Shown here one piece after another: positions 11,985 to 24,900 of a DNA stretch of 64,000 nt (position 1 is its first letter; the number at the start of each line of letters is the position of its first letter). The position numbers and the translations under genes are program-made. Source of the stretch: Meghimatium bilineatum (taxonomy: Eukaryota > Mollusca > Gastropoda > Stylommatophora > Philomycidae); the NCBI GenBank assembly GCA_034231615.1, contig CM067309.1:34649780-34713779 (forward strand), in the 5' to 3' direction. Below the pieces are notes generated by a model. It had not been told where the DNA came from. It searched no databases and worked only from the letters and a program-made list of their open reading frames with translations.

Positions 11985-14165
11985 TGTTATGTTATGTTAT
12001 GTTCCTCCAGGGCCATAGGCGGCGCATAGGGCAGAAACCATAGCTTTCCATTTCTGTCTTTGTGTTGCCAGGTCTTTCAATTGTTGCGTGTTGTTTAGGT
12101 TCATTGACATGCCTTCTCTATTAATGGTTCTTCGTAGAGTTTCTCTAGGTCTCCCTCTTCTTCTTACTCCAGGTGGCACCCAATATAGTGATTGCTGGGG
12201 AATTCTTAGGCTGTTCATTATGAGAACATGGCCGATGTAAGTCCAACGCCTTTGTCTAATGAAGGAAGATATATAGGTTTGTTTGCTTTCCTCTCTTATA
12301 GTGGTGTTAGATTTAAAGTCACTCCACTTAACGTTCAGAATGGTACGTAGGCATTTGTTTTCAAAGGAGTCGAGTCTTTTATCTGTGGCTTTTGTGGCTT
12401 TCCAACTTTCGCACCCATATGATAGAATAGGGATGATGTTGGAGTTAAATAACTTGAGTTTTGTGGTGTTTCTTAGTGTGTTTGACGTCCATATGTTGCG
12501 TAGTTTATTGAAAGCACCCGCTGCAAGGGCAATACGGTGTAAAATTTCTTTTGATGAGTCTCCATCCAATGTTAGATTGGTGCCTAAATATGTAAAATTT
12601 TTGACTTTTAATAATGGAACATTTTGAATTTCTATGTTGTCGTTGGATCTCGTAAAATCTAGTATATGAGTTTTTGATGTGTTGATTTTCAATCCTATCT
12701 GATTTGAGTAGTGTTGGAGATTGTCAAGCTTAGATTGAGCATCTGTGTGGTTTGCGCTCAAAAGGGCCAGGTCATCTGCGTAGTCAAGATCTTCGAGAAC
12801 GGTATTATTAATCCATTTTATTCCTGTCAGCTCATTTTCAGTGCTCTTTCTCATGACCCAATCAATAGCGACGCAGAAAAGTAATGGGGACATGATGCAT
12901 CCCTGTTTAACGCCCGTAACAACTTGGAACCATTCTGACTTCTCAGTGTTTGTTTGAACACAGCAATGTGAGTTGGTGTAGAATGCCTTTATAACATTGA
13001 TTATTTTAGTAGGAAAACCATATTGCTGTAGAATATTCCATAACGTAGGCCGATGAAGACTATCAAATGCTTTTTCAAAGTCAACAAAGTTGATTATGAG
13101 CGGGGATTGAAATTCGAGTGATTCTTCAATGATGATGCGAAGAGAAAATATGTTGTCTGTGCAGGAGCGAGCTGATCTAAAGCCTGTATGTTCTTCTCTG
13201 AGTAGTTTATCAACAGCATTCTTTAATCTTTCCAATATGATGCTTAGGAAGACCTTGCCTATGACTGATAATAGGGTGATACCCCGCCAGTTGTTGCAGT
13301 CTGAGGGGTCGCCTTTCTTAGGGAGTTTGACGATGATACCGTCTTTCCATTGTTGAGGTGGATTTTCATTGCACCAGACATCATTCATAAGAGACAGCAA
13401 GTTTTGTAATGTGTTATCATCAGAAGCTTTAAGCATCTCACTTGTTATTTCGTCAACGCCAGCGGCTTTGTTATTTCTTAGTTTATGGATAGCATATTTT
13501 AATTCGGTGATAGAGAAAATTTCACATGATACTGGCATGGTTGTCATTTGTGTGTCATTGACAAAATCTGGAGTAGCTGTTGGTTGAGGTCTATTTAATA
13601 GTTCATTAAAGTGTTCTGCCCACCTCTTTGTTTGGTCGTGGGTGGTTGATAGTAGTTCTCCGTTTTTATCTTTGATGGGTACGTTGTTTGTTGTGACTGT
13701 TGTGTTACATAATTGCTTGATTATATGATGTAATGTTTTGCTGTTTCCATTCTTTGCGGCATTTTCTGCTTTTAATGATAATTCGTTTATATGTGTTCTT
13801 CTGTCCTGTCGTGCGCTCTTTTTTATTTCTTTGTCCATCACATTATAATTCCCTCTAATTATGTCATATTTTACTGGTTCTTTAGTAGATAAAAGTTGTA
13901 ATTTAACCACTTTTCTTAATTTGATTTTATTCCATGTTGTCTCGCTTAAGAATTTCTTTTTCTCACTAGTAGCATAACCCACAACTGAAACGGCTGCTTC
14001 TTTCATAGCATTTTTGATGTTGTCCCAAGATGTAGTTCTATTATCTATGAGATCTTCAGAATTGTCAGTGGAAAGATTTTGCAAAGCGGAGAAACGATTT
14101 TGCAATTCCAGCTTGTATGCGTTTTGAATGTTTTGTTCTAACAGGCGATTAGAATCTATACATTA
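11985..14165 (-). mobile_element. LINE-K, 5'-truncated copy with open RT
   Basis: A single 702-codon frame (14105 to 11997, minus) covers the connector, the RT and the C-terminal domain. Visible RT blocks are KLPKKGDPSDCNNWRGITLL, HTGFRSARSCTDNI, NFVDFEKAFDSLHR (first catalytic Asp), GVKQGCIMSPLLF, LDYADDLALLS (catalytic Asp pair) and NFTYLGTNLTLDGD. The end carries RRRWTYIGHVL and GVRRRGRPRETLRR. The frame stays open upstream of the first Met to about 14150, so the copy is cut inside the ORF. The apurinic endonuclease is absent. A 3' tail of AACAT repeats follows the stop. It cannot retrotranspose alone, but the undamaged RT frame suggests recent insertion. Confidence 0.88.
11997..14105 (-). 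CDS. LINE-K reverse transcriptase ORF
   Basis: The open frame inside the LINE above, 702 residues from the first Met. The RT palm carries NFVDFEKAFD near the middle and YADD about 110 residues later. Family members normally have an N-terminal endonuclease of about 230 residues, missing here. The expected product is an RNA-directed DNA polymerase for target-primed reverse transcription. Expression is doubtful because the promoter-bearing 5' end is lost. The clade was not determined. Confidence 0.85.
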   Translation of the reverse strand: MQNRFSALQNLSTDNSEDLIDNRTTSWDNIKNAMKEAAVSVVGYATSEKKKFLSETTWNKIKLRKVVKLQLLSTKEPVKYDIIRGNYNVMDKEIKKSARQDRRTHINELSLKAENAAKNGNSKTLHHIIKQLCNTTVTTNNVPIKDKNGELLSTTHDQTKRWAEHFNELLNRPQPTATPDFVNDTQMTTMPVSCEIFSITELKYAIHKLRNNKAAGVDEITSEMLKASDDNTLQNLLSLMNDVWCNENPPQQWKDGIIVKLPKKGDPSDCNNWRGITLLSVIGKVFLSIILERLKNAVDKLLREEHTGFRSARSCTDNIFSLRIIIEESLEFQSPLIINFVDFEKAFDSLHRPTLWNILQQYGFPTKIINVIKAFYTNSHCCVQTNTEKSEWFQVVTGVKQGCIMSPLLFCVAIDWVMRKSTENELTGIKWINNTVLEDLDYADDLALLSANHTDAQSKLDNLQHYSNQIGLKINTSKTHILDFTRSNDNIEIQNVPLLKVKNFTYLGTNLTLDGDSSKEILHRIALAAGAFNKLRNIWTSNTLRNTTKLKLFNSNIIPILSYGCESWKATKATDKRLDSFENKCLRTILNVKWSDFKSNTTIREESKQTYISSFIRQRRWTYIGHVLIMNSLRIPQQSLYWVPPGVRRRGRPRETLRRTINREGMSMNLNNTQQLKDLATQRQKWKAMVSALCAAYGPGGT

Positions 14166-14169
14166 CATT

Positions 14170-14672
14170 AGCTGGGGAAAATTGAGTAGATATGGGTATT
14201 CGCAGAGTACAGTGATGTCAGTTCATAACTTAAAACACAATTCTGTTCCGATAGATATTCATTTAATAAGCAACTAGGAAAAATATATGGTTCTTGTTTG
14301 GAATAAGTATCCCAATGTGATTACTTCCCATGGCAATGTTTGTCAGTTTATGTTTATCCTTTATTAATTTTAACCTTTAGCAAGCCAGATTAAAAAATAC
14401 GAAACGTCTCCCTGCCACCGGATTCTTTTTTGAAAATTTGCATTATTGATGGTGACTGTTTTGAAATTGTGATAATTTTTTGGTTGTTAGAGATATTTAA
14501 ATAATATTTGCACATATAAATAAAGAATTGAATTATGCATATATTGGTGTAATGTATGTACGTGTGTGTGTGATACCAGATGTATGAGAAAGTGGTAAAG
14601 ACGTTTTTAACAAAAAAACATATATTTTATAACAAATAAAGTGGGAAAAAATTAGTAAAAAAAATAACTTAC
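14170..14672. other. AT-rich intergenic, nothing recognised
   Basis: A stretch near 14315-14385 resembles part of repeat G (60115-60265), with TGGCAATGTTTG and a TTATTAATTTTAAC run. No coding exon. Confidence 0.4.
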
Positions 14673-14911
14673 CTTACTTATCGAATTCCTTGGCAACACT
14701 GTAAACTAAATCATTCAAATCTGTTGTATTTATGTTCTTTCACTGCGAAATTATCAAAATATAGCCGGGGGAACTGTATAAAACATGTAGATTTGCAGTA
14801 AAATCGTTCTTTGAGCTTAGGCCTAGAGTCATTTTTGGTGTCACCACGATTCAATGTTATTTTATTCAAAATACGATGAAAGAAAGGTCTATAAAACTGA
14901 TCCACCATCAT
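14673..14911 (-). other. Candidate minus-strand first exon
   Basis: A minus-strand ATG at 14911 opens 66 codons to a stop at 14711. Just downstream, at 14672-14667, is a perfect GTAAGT donor. It could be a 5' UTR exon with an upstream ORF. No homology was recognised and no downstream exon identified. Confidence 0.25.
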
Positions 14912-14992
14912 GGCATCGTACCGGTGTGCAGATGTGGTCAGATTAATTGCTCTTAAACGTATATGAATAGCTCGCCATTCTCAACAACGATC
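14912..14992. promoter_or_regulatory. Possible bidirectional promoter core
   Basis: This interval separates two divergent candidate first exons. Its surroundings (14920-15150) are richer in CpG than the rest of the window. No TATA box stands out. Inference only. Confidence 0.25.
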
Positions 14993-15057
14993 ATGTCGGA
15001 AGTGGGGGATATACCGGCTTCGATTGCGCATGTCCCCAGCTATGTGCATGGACTGAG
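14993..15057 (+). other. Candidate plus-strand first exon
   Basis: ATG at 14993 opens MSEVGDIPASIAHVPSYVHG and reaches a GTATGT donor at 15058 in phase 2. Joined to the acceptor at 15691 it would be in frame with the GH3 start. That would bury the signal peptide, and the same splice in GH3 copy 2 would not keep frame, so a 5' UTR exon or a different gene is likelier. Confidence 0.3.
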
Positions 15058-15169
15058 GTATGTGTAAATCTCACGATATCTCGTCGGATGGGGTGTGTCG
15101 CAATGGCGTGAGTCGCCATTTTTTTTGGGCGACCGGTGTTAATATAGGCGCGGTGAAGGTTAATATACA

Positions 15170-15370
15170 TTTATTTAGGGTTATGTAAAAAAATTAACCT
15201 CACCTAACCCAAACCATAAGCTTAACCCTAAAAAAATTAATAGTATTTCAAAGCATAGTTAAATTAATAATTGATAAATATTAATTGGCAAATATTGCCA
15301 AGGAAAATAATGAAAAAAATAATTAAATTAATAATCACACCGTGGGTACACGTTCCAAACAAGAACCAAA
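15170..15370 (+). repeat. Repeat G copy
   Basis: An AT-rich block with AACCCAAACCATAAGCTTAA, then TTAATAATTGATAAATATTA and GGCAAATATTGCCAAGG. The reverse complement of a close relative lies at 60115-60265. It is a non-coding dispersed repeat, perhaps a MITE, though its ends were not resolved. Confidence 0.55.
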
Positions 15371-15691
15371 TATAATTATAAATGATCTGTCTGGTTTTGT
15401 TTCAAATGACACATTGTATTGCTATATATAGTGGAATCTCATTATAACAGTTTGGTCTGGACAGAAAAAATGTGTTTGTAATAACACAATTTTGCTGTAT
15501 ATGGTACAAATAATATAGAATATTATAAAATAATTGAGGATTTTGAACAATTTGTTATATATAGAAATTTGTTATAAAAGAAAGCGATAAAGAGGGATTC
15601 CACTGTACATGACCACATTATTTCAGGCTGAAAATAAGCACATCTGTTAAATTTTCTGCCACATATCTCAAACCAAAGGTTTTTATTTCAG

Positions 15692-15719
15692 AAACACTGC
15701 CCATATAATTGTAGAAGCA
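15692..15719 (+). other. GH3 copy 1: 5' UTR part of exon 1
   Basis: TTTTTATTTCAG immediately before 15692 is a good acceptor 28 bp upstream of the ATG. Copy 2 has TTATTTCAG 20 bp before its ATG. Both genes therefore probably have an upstream non-coding exon. Confidence 0.55.
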
Positions 15720-15969
15720 ATGATGTTCAACTGTCAAGTTATCTCCCTTGGAACTTCAGTAACACTGGTCTTATTATGCAGTTGTGTCACATCTTTAAAG
15801 CTAGCTCCACCATTAAGTCAAGCTAATCAAGATCCGTACTACCCTTTTCGAAACACGAGCCTACCTTGGAATGTGAGAGTTGATGATATAGTATCTCGAC
15901 TAACTTTGGATGAGCTGCAGCTACTGATGACTACACAAAGTGGCTCAGAACCAGCTATTCCGCGACTAG
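15720..15969 (+). CDS. GH3 copy 1 exon 1
   Basis: Residues 1-83 plus one base. Signal peptide with hydrophobic core SVTLVLLCSCVTS, then YYPFRNTSLPWNVRVDDIVS, typical of the start of secreted GH3 xylosidases, ending PAIPRLG across the junction. Donor GTAGGT. A second ATG directly follows the first, so the start is uncertain by one codon. Confidence 0.93.
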
Positions 15970-18900
15970 GTAGGTAGAATCAAAGTGTGTGTTTGTTTCA
16001 AGTATGTGTGTTTCTATTCCAGATTTAAGAAGGCATCTGACAAGGATGCATGATGATACTTGACATTTTCTTCCTGTACACAGAGAATGTTGTGCAATCG
16101 AGCCCATAGATAGGGTGGGAGGGGGGGGGGTGTTCAAACTACCCCCTAGAAAATCTGAACATGACTTTTAGTACTAGGAACTTTGCCAGAAGGTCGACCA
16201 AAAACCCCTCCCACATGGATTTTTCAGAAAAAGGTCTTCAAATTTTCCATCAAATGTACACATGAAAATGGACAAATGAGGTTATTTTTGTTTTATTTTT
16301 AAGTAAATCCCCCTCCTCACGATAAAATCATATATGGCCCTGTATGCAATGTATATAGAACATATTTGAATAGTTAATTAGAGGAGATTACAGCCTGAAG
16401 GACTTGAGACATGCTGACTATACAATTATGTCTGCAGAAAATCCTGAATTATTCATTTGAAGAGATTGCAATCTGAAGAACTTGAGACATGCTGACTATA
16501 CAATTATGTCTGCAGAAAATCCTGAATTATTCATTTGAGAAGATTGCAATCTGAAGAACTTGAGACATGCTAACTATACAATTATCTCTGCAGAAAATCC
16601 TGAATTATTCATTTGAAGAGATTGCAATCTGATGAACTTGCTGACTATACAATTATGTCTTCAGGAAATCCTGAATTATTCATTTTAAGAGATTGCAATC
16701 TGAAGAACTTGAGGCATGCTGACTATACAATTATGTCTGCAGAAAATCCTGAATTATTCATTTGAAGAGATTACAATCTGAAGAACTTGAAATGACATCT
16801 GAACTCATATATGGTTTGTTGTCCCTAAGTCATGGTTGTGTTAGGAGATTTATAGATGCATCTGAAAAGGAGACATTGTGGCAGTATCCTAAGATCATCA
16901 CTTCCTGCTAGAAGTACATCAAATACTTTTGGGTCAACTAGTTCATTAATCTTCCGACAGATCTGTTGACCCATCTACAGTGACTGTACATTTGCCATTC
17001 ACCGCCACTTAGGAGTCAGTCACAGAAGGACCAAAGTGCAATGTCTACTAACCTGCGTCTCATTGTTTATCCGTGGGGCTTATTTGATAGAAGACAAAAG
17101 CAAGAATTTGAGACAAGAAATACAGTCACAGACAGAAATTGGCACAAGTAATGGAGAGTTTTGAACAAAAATAATCTTCTATACTGTTCGGCATGACACT
17201 TGATTGTTTTTTTCCAGATTCTAAAGTGTATGTTTGTTTCAGATTTTAAAATGTTTGTTCCAGGTTCTAAAGTGTATGTTTGTTTCAGATTTTAAAATGT
17301 TTGTTCCAGGTTCTAAATTGTATATTTGTTTCAGATTTTAAAATGTGTGTTTGTTCCAGGTTCTAAAGTGAATGTTTGATTCAGATTTTAAAATGTGTGT
17401 TTGTTCCAGGTATTATATTTTTCCCACCTTGTTTGTTCCAGATGTTATTAGCCCCTTAGCTGCAGAGGTATCCATAAGGATACGATGAGGAGTTGCCGCC
17501 TTTTTCTGAGATCTTCTTCTTAGTTTCCCAAGGAAACAATTCACCTGGATGCTTTATTATAAGCATCCAGATGGATTTTTTTTCCCGGGAAACTAAGTAA
17601 TTGAATGTAATTTTAGCTATTCCTATTTTCCTTTTAACTTCTGTTTCACATCTCCCATCATTTGTGACTATGTGTCCAAAATATTGATAATATTTTACTT
17701 GTTGTAGTTACTCTCCATGTATGTTTATGTTTAGCTCTTGTTCTTCTGTCTGTGTCCTTGCTGATTACATAGGATTTTGTTTTTTGGATATTTTTATCCA
17801 TTCCATATTAATTACTTGAGTTATTCACTTTCAGTCGTCTCGATTCGTCTTGCCACTGGTTTCAAATGAGGTCCGACAAGAGAGTGAGGGCGACGCTTTG
17901 CACAACTCTTCCTCAAAATCCCCAGTGCAAGTCATTTTCACATTCACGAAAATTCACCTGAAGGGAAAAGCTTTTCCCACTGACTCTAGGAGCATGGAAT
18001 GTACGCACACTCCTCGACAATGACTCTAACACAAATAGATTATGAACATCAGATGGCAAGACAAGATTCCAGATACCACTGTCCTTGATAGAGCTGGTAT
18101 CCCAAGCAAAGACATGATCCTGATGCAGACACAGATTCGTTGGACAGGTCATTTGGTGCGTATGCCAGACCATTGTCTACCAAAGATACTTCTCTATGGT
18201 GAGCTAGAGAGGGGTATATGATCTCAAGGTGGCCAAAGGAAGCGCTACAAGGACTCGTTAAAGAACTCACTGAAAGCCTTTGAAATAGACCACGATACAT
18301 GGGAAGAACTTGCACAAAATAGATCATCATGGCGTTCTAAAATAAAAAAGAGCGCATCATCTTGTGAAAAGAAGAGAAATGCAGCAGCTCAACAGCGGAG
18401 AGCAGCTAGAAAGTCACGGATAGACCAAGATCCGTCTACAGTCGTCATTCCATGTCCAAACTGTCCAAGGACATTTACAGCTCGAATAGGGCTCATTAGC
18501 CATCTACGAACTCATAATCAAGGACATAACTAAAATTGAATTTTCAAAAGTGGATGTAACAAATGGTCATCATCATCATGTGATGGACGAACAACAACAC
18601 TTGATTTATAGACTTGATCTATTAGTCTTTGTAGTTCATGTTCACTTTCTGCTAAAAGAACAGTATCATCTGCATATCACAGGTTGTTTCTTATTTTCCC
18701 ATTGATCTTGAGTACTGGAATTTCTTCTATATTTGTAAAGATATTCTCAAGCAGGAAACATATAGTATTAACTCTTAGGGACCACGGAAAAAACCAACAA
18801 ATACCCCCCGTGGGGGAAAATGACAAATAGGTTGTCACTTGGTCCACTATGAGTTAACAGTGTTATAATGACGGTACATTTCATTTCTTGTCACACTCTA

Positions 18901-21900
18901 AAGGTATTCAACAATATGGCTTCAACTCAGAGTGTTTGCATGGTGCTGCTGATGGAAATAGAGAAAATGCTACAGTGTATCCACAATCCATTGGACTGGC
19001 AGCTACTTTCAGGTAATGACTGGGATAGTTTAATTTTAGGACAGAATGTTCATAAAATTCTCTACATTTTTTAGTATAATTACCATGAAAGTCTAATGTG
19101 GATTAAATGAGATATTGAACTTTAAAAGGGATGCAAGAATAATAACACTAACCTTCCATACATGTCATAATAGAAGACTAAGGAGGCTTGAGATTATTTA
19201 TACTTATCCATCCTAAATAAAATCATATTGATTTAAAAAATGTGTGAAAGTTGATTGTATTGGGTTGAAAGGCACAGATGCCGTAGCCAAGCTGTAAACC
19301 ATGATACAGTTCATTACTTTCTCTGGACTATGTCTTGTTGACCAACAGGAATTTTAGAATGAATCACAAAACAAGAAGTAGAATTAGTTTGCAGCAAAAT
19401 GCAATAATTAAATGTGTGAAATTGTATGAGTATATATAAATGGTTAGAGAATTGACTTGTACATGTCAAGATGCAAGGATTATTTTATCATGATTTTCTG
19501 AAATATGTCACTGTAGAATAGAAATAGACTATGTCAATAAACTGATGTGTTGTCTCTTGATCTCATTGCTACAGTCCTAGCCTGCTGCACAGAGTTGCAT
19601 CTGCAATAGGGCTTGAAGTCAGAGGCAAACATAATGACTATGCAAAAAGAGGCCAATTTGGACCTCACACAGGGGCCAGCTGCTTCAGCCCAGTTATCAA
19701 TATTGCCAGGGATCCTAGATGGGGAAGGCTTCAGGTAGGCAGCAGATCATTATAGTCTGTTACATTTTCAGCATGAGAAATCTTCAGCATATTTCACTGT
19801 CACATCGAGCATGAGGATGGAGATAGAGGGAGTTACAGCAGCACTTAATTGGTTGATAACTGATACATCAACACACTCGGTAATACTCAGACTATCAAAG
19901 CATGCTGCACAAGATAGAAAAGTTCATGCTAAGAAAAGAATGGTGGGACTTATTGAACAACTCAGTTGTCCAGAGCATTACATGGATATACTGCCCTGGT
20001 CATGCTGGGGTCAGTGGAAATTAGAGAGCCCACTTATTGGCAGGCAATGCGACGATAGACAACACAATGCTGAGAACAGATAAAGCAGACTTGATCAAGG
20101 CAGTAATAAATTCATTTCAAGATGAAGATGATGTCGATGAGACTGAGAATATACACATACAGAGAATGTTAGAAATGGGAGTATCTAGAGGTGAGGGAAG
20201 GAAAAGTAAATGTTTTAGAAAGTCCAGAAGATCACACAATCAACACCTGACCGGGACTCTGAGTCTACATACACTAGGATGGCTGCTGGAACGGAGGGTG
20301 GAGCACTTATGGGAATGCCTCATGTACCATGAAGCCAGTTTCTAATCAAGAATCAAGTCTGTTACATTTCATAGTAATATTTCAGTACCTTTTCAGTACC
20401 ATCATTGGAAAATGCAAGCCGCAGCCACATGGCCCAAGATAGAAACGGGTTCAGGGATTTCATTGGGAAGACAACGTTCTGAAGGGAATAAATATGTCAC
20501 AGGACAACAACAACCTTTTAAACAGGTTATGACTAATCATGTCAGTATTGATAAAATATTTGAATCTGAAATAATTTTTAACATTAATGCCTATATTCTA
20601 AAATATCAATGTTGGGTGCATTGGATGAAAAAAAGAAAGCGCTTTGAAAAATATATGCAAACACACTTGCTATAAGTGATGTGAATATGCTAAATTTGTG
20701 TATGTCATTGTATTTTGTGCTAGCTATTATAGTTAGCACTTGTGAAGATATTTGCATGAATGGTGTAACCGATAAATTTGATAGAAATAAATTAAAATTA
20801 TGGGGAACTATAGCATGAAATATCCAAACTAAAATTCAATAAGCCACCAGAAGTGTCCAATAAGATGGAGTATCAAATAAAATTATTAAAATTTGGGAAC
20901 TGCAGAAAAAAACTAAGCTGCTGCAGATCTTCAATAGGCCTTACTGCTGGCATTACTAAATTTGAAATAGAGAGAATACTGCAGGCAATGTACAAGTGAT
21001 GGAAGCGGAAAGACAAATCTGAAAACTCTCCTTACTCTGGACCCTCTGCATTCCTACATGCAGTGCAATAGAATTTTCCTGGCATGAATCGCACTCATCG
21101 GGCATCTATGAGCTCACAAACCCAAACTAAATTAGACAATCACAAATGTTTTTTTCTTCTACTTGTTCATCACATTATAATTGTTTTTTGTCATGCCATG
21201 CTCATCTTCGCTTGAGAAGGAGAGACATCATCATTATCATCAATAAGCTTAGGCTATATGCTAGACTACCAGTAGTTCCAAAAACCTGGATGGAAGCAAT
21301 CTAAATCCCAAAACCAGCACAACACAGCTCCAATCTCCAGCTTCAGGCAAATCAGCCTCAGATATAATTGGTAGCATATCCTATTCAGGATGTAGATATC
21401 AACCCAGCATTTATTGGCTGTGGTGATTTTCTAGGCAATATAAATACGTTTAGTAGTTTGCTATTGCTTTCTGAACAGTCTGAATGCACAATTGCCTGTG
21501 ACAGGGATCGAACTCAGTACCTTGGCCATCACAGATGCGCTTTTTGCAACCGAGCCAGACAAGATGTCTTTTAAAAATAATATAATGCATCTTCATCCTC
21601 AGGCTGCTGTGGTAAATTGAAAACTAAAACTTAAAATACAATGAGCTTGTTGCTTGAAGCTTTGAAAAAATACTTTCATGTTTTCTAATTCATTACCATG
21701 AAATATTTGGTTAAATTTCAGGAAACATATGGAGAAGATCCGTTCTTGAGCGGTATTTTGGCTGAAAATTATGTCAAGGGCTTGCAGGGTATGTTTCTGT
21801 TGACTCAAATATCATCTTGAAGCAATTGATATTGTATTAGGTATGTGAACCAGTGCAGCTATTTTTCCATCAGAGTCCAGTTGCCATCTAATTGCCATTA

Positions 21901-24900
21901 GTATCTAATAGCAAAAACACTAGAGAATACATTACACAAAGGCAACTGTCACAATAACATAATAGAAAGTGTGATGCCCGTGTGTTGCCAGGGTCCGAAA
22001 GGGGAGCAAAGAATAGCAACACTGTTTACCTTCCACGCATGTTGTAAAAGACGACTAAGGAGGTTATGGGATGTAGTTGGCTGTCCCATCCCATATAGGG
22101 TCAGTGACCCAAAGTCATGCTGAAGTTGGATGTGTCAGGCCGAAAGGTGCAGATATCGCAACAATGCTGTAAATCATCACAATGCATTCCGTCCTCTGGA
22201 CTACATCCTGCTAATCTGCAGGAGTTTGAGAACGAACGAAGAAGAAGAAGAAAGTGTGAATAAGGATAAATAATTATGTGCTACTATAAATTAAATATTA
22301 TTTTTGTTAAATTAGTATCCATCCATAAACCTTCAACCCATTAGGTGCATCATTGCATGCGTCAACACACAGTCATCCAGCTATTGTCAACACAATCTTC
22401 TCCACATAACTTGATTTGGTTTTTATTCAACATGTCTATAATGACTCTATAATCGATCCACCTCCGTAGATTGGAGGCTTTCTTCTTAGAAGCCTAAAAA
22501 TATGCATTGTTGAAGCCCCCAAGGTGTTAAAAAGTACTCAGAAATCACTCCACAGTCTATAGGGTAGGCAGTCAGTCATACAAATTTTGATATTAACAAA
22601 CAACAACCTATTTATCTAATATCTCTGTTTGTTCTACACAGGAGATTTTCAAGTTCTATTGAAATGCAATGTCAGAAAATGTACCATTTTTCCATGTTTA
22701 AGAATGTATTATATTCATAATTCCTACCAGGTAATCATTCAAGGTATGTGCAAGCTACAGCAGGATGTAAACACTTTGATGCATATGCTGGACCAGAAAA
22801 TATTCCAGTTCCCCGACTCTCGTTTAATGTTGTGGTAAATGACTTTTATTGTAAAATATGGCATTCTACAGAAAGGGTTTTCGGTCTACGTTTATGTCCT
22901 GACATGTTTACTTAATTATGCTAACTATATATTGGTAACTATATAATTATGGTACATCACAGCACCAGTTCAATACGAAAAATTAAATCACTGACAGCCT
23001 CTAGGTCGGCCCAGCCTAGGGTAATGGACACCATATTCTTCTTCTTAATGAAGAAGTTAATTTTTGAGCGTTAATTCTCAAACTCCTAATAATTTCAGGA
23101 TAAAAATGCAATGAGTTGTGTCCAGGTTTACAGCTGTGCTTCAATATCTGCATCTTTTGGCTGGACACATCTGACTTCAGCATGGCTTCTGGGTCACTTT
23201 GACCCCTATATGGTGTGAGACAGCCAATTACCCCATAACCTCCTTAGTCACTTCTTACAATATAGTAAACAACATTGCTATTATTTTCATCCCTTTTCGG
23301 GCCCTGGTAACACATGGATGTGGCCATATTCTGGGAAAGTAAAGGCAGCGGGCGTGATAGTGCCCACATAATCTATTGATATGCTGTTGGTAAATGAAAA
23401 ATATGTGCCAAAAATTGTATTCCTCGATACACCTCGGACATGAATAAGAGAAATATTTCTTACTTTTTACTATAAACGCAGCATTTACCCTTGTGTATTC
23501 CTCTGTATTTCTTCTAATTTTCTTTCCAACAATAGGTTGTGTACTATAGATGAGACAAGCCTGCAGATAAGGGGAAAAGGATAATGTGGTGCAAACTAAC
23601 CCCCTCCCCCCACTTAGGAAAAGATAGCATGACTGTTAGCAATGGGAAATAAATAAATTGGATGATAACACCCCCTCCTCCCTTTATTAAAAAAATGTAA
23701 TTCAAAATTCCCATTAAAATGAGGTTACCAGTAGTGTTTTTATACTGAAGTCGGATGTGTCATGCACAAAATCACAGATATCGGAGCACAGTTGTAAACC
23801 ATGAGATAATGCATTCTGTTCTCCAGACTACATCCTGCCAATTTGTAGAAGTATGAGAATCAGCAAACAAGAAGGAAAGTACACACTCTAAACACACATA
23901 GATCAACAATTTCTACATATTTTGTGAGTGAAAATTTTACAATATTGTCATAACAGAGAATTGCAGTATCACATCATGTAAAAGTAGTTATTGATGATAA
24001 AATAATGTGCACAGGTATCAGATCTTGACTGGCGTACAACATTCCTACCAGCCTTCAAGAAATGTGTACAGGCAGGGACGTTCAGTCTCATGTGTAGTTA
24101 TAACAGGTTAGTCCAATTATCTGTCAAGTTCTCACTCACACATATCATTGTAACAAGTTAACCCAGTTATCAGTCAAGTTATCACTCACACATCACAATA
24201 TGTGTTATACCAGGTTAGCCCCATTATCTGCCATATTTATCACTCACACATCACAATATGTGTTATACCAGGTTAGCCCCATTATCAGCCATATTTATCA
24301 CTCACACATCATGCATATTTTTATACCACGTTATCCCCATTATCAGTCAAAGTTGTCACGCATATTCTTATAGCAGATTAGCCAAATTATCAGTCAAGTT
24401 ATTAGTTATGATTAGAGAGATATATTTGCTCAATGACTTGGCCTTGTAACCAATGATATATGGAATCAAAGAAGAATTCCAGACATCAGTAGAGATCAAC
24501 TAGAAGAGTTGTCTGATGGTGTAGATATCAAGGGAATAAAAGAAAGAAAGGACTGCAACTCCACCCCTAAACTTCCTTATTTGTTCTTTTGACATATGTG
24601 GTAAATTACAGTGTTGATATTATTTGTTCCCCTTTCAGTCTCCAACACAAACAGTCTAAATACTAAGAAGCTAGTGCTCTATCAATTGTGCTACCATAAC
24701 TCCATTTCATTGATGGCTAATTATTTGTGTAATATGTTTAGGCTGCATGTAGATTTTTGTTGTTCTCTCTTGCTCCATAAGAAGCATAGATCACCTCATT
24801 GCTGTTGCTGTCCACTTTTATCCAGTTGTATGCAACCTTTCTAAAACTATTTATGTTCATTTATACCTGTAACCTTTGTAGCTATTGTCTAGCCTTTTAT

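Noticed and set aside
11997-14105. Host gene or viral polymerase
   Set aside because: RT block order, YADD, and the RRRW..IGH / RGRPRETLRR end are those of non-LTR retrotransposons; no protease, integrase or LTR is present.
15190-15240. Telomere-like CCTAACCC and TTAACCCTAA motifs
   Set aside because: Not tandem, and part of repeat G, which recurs at 60115-60265.
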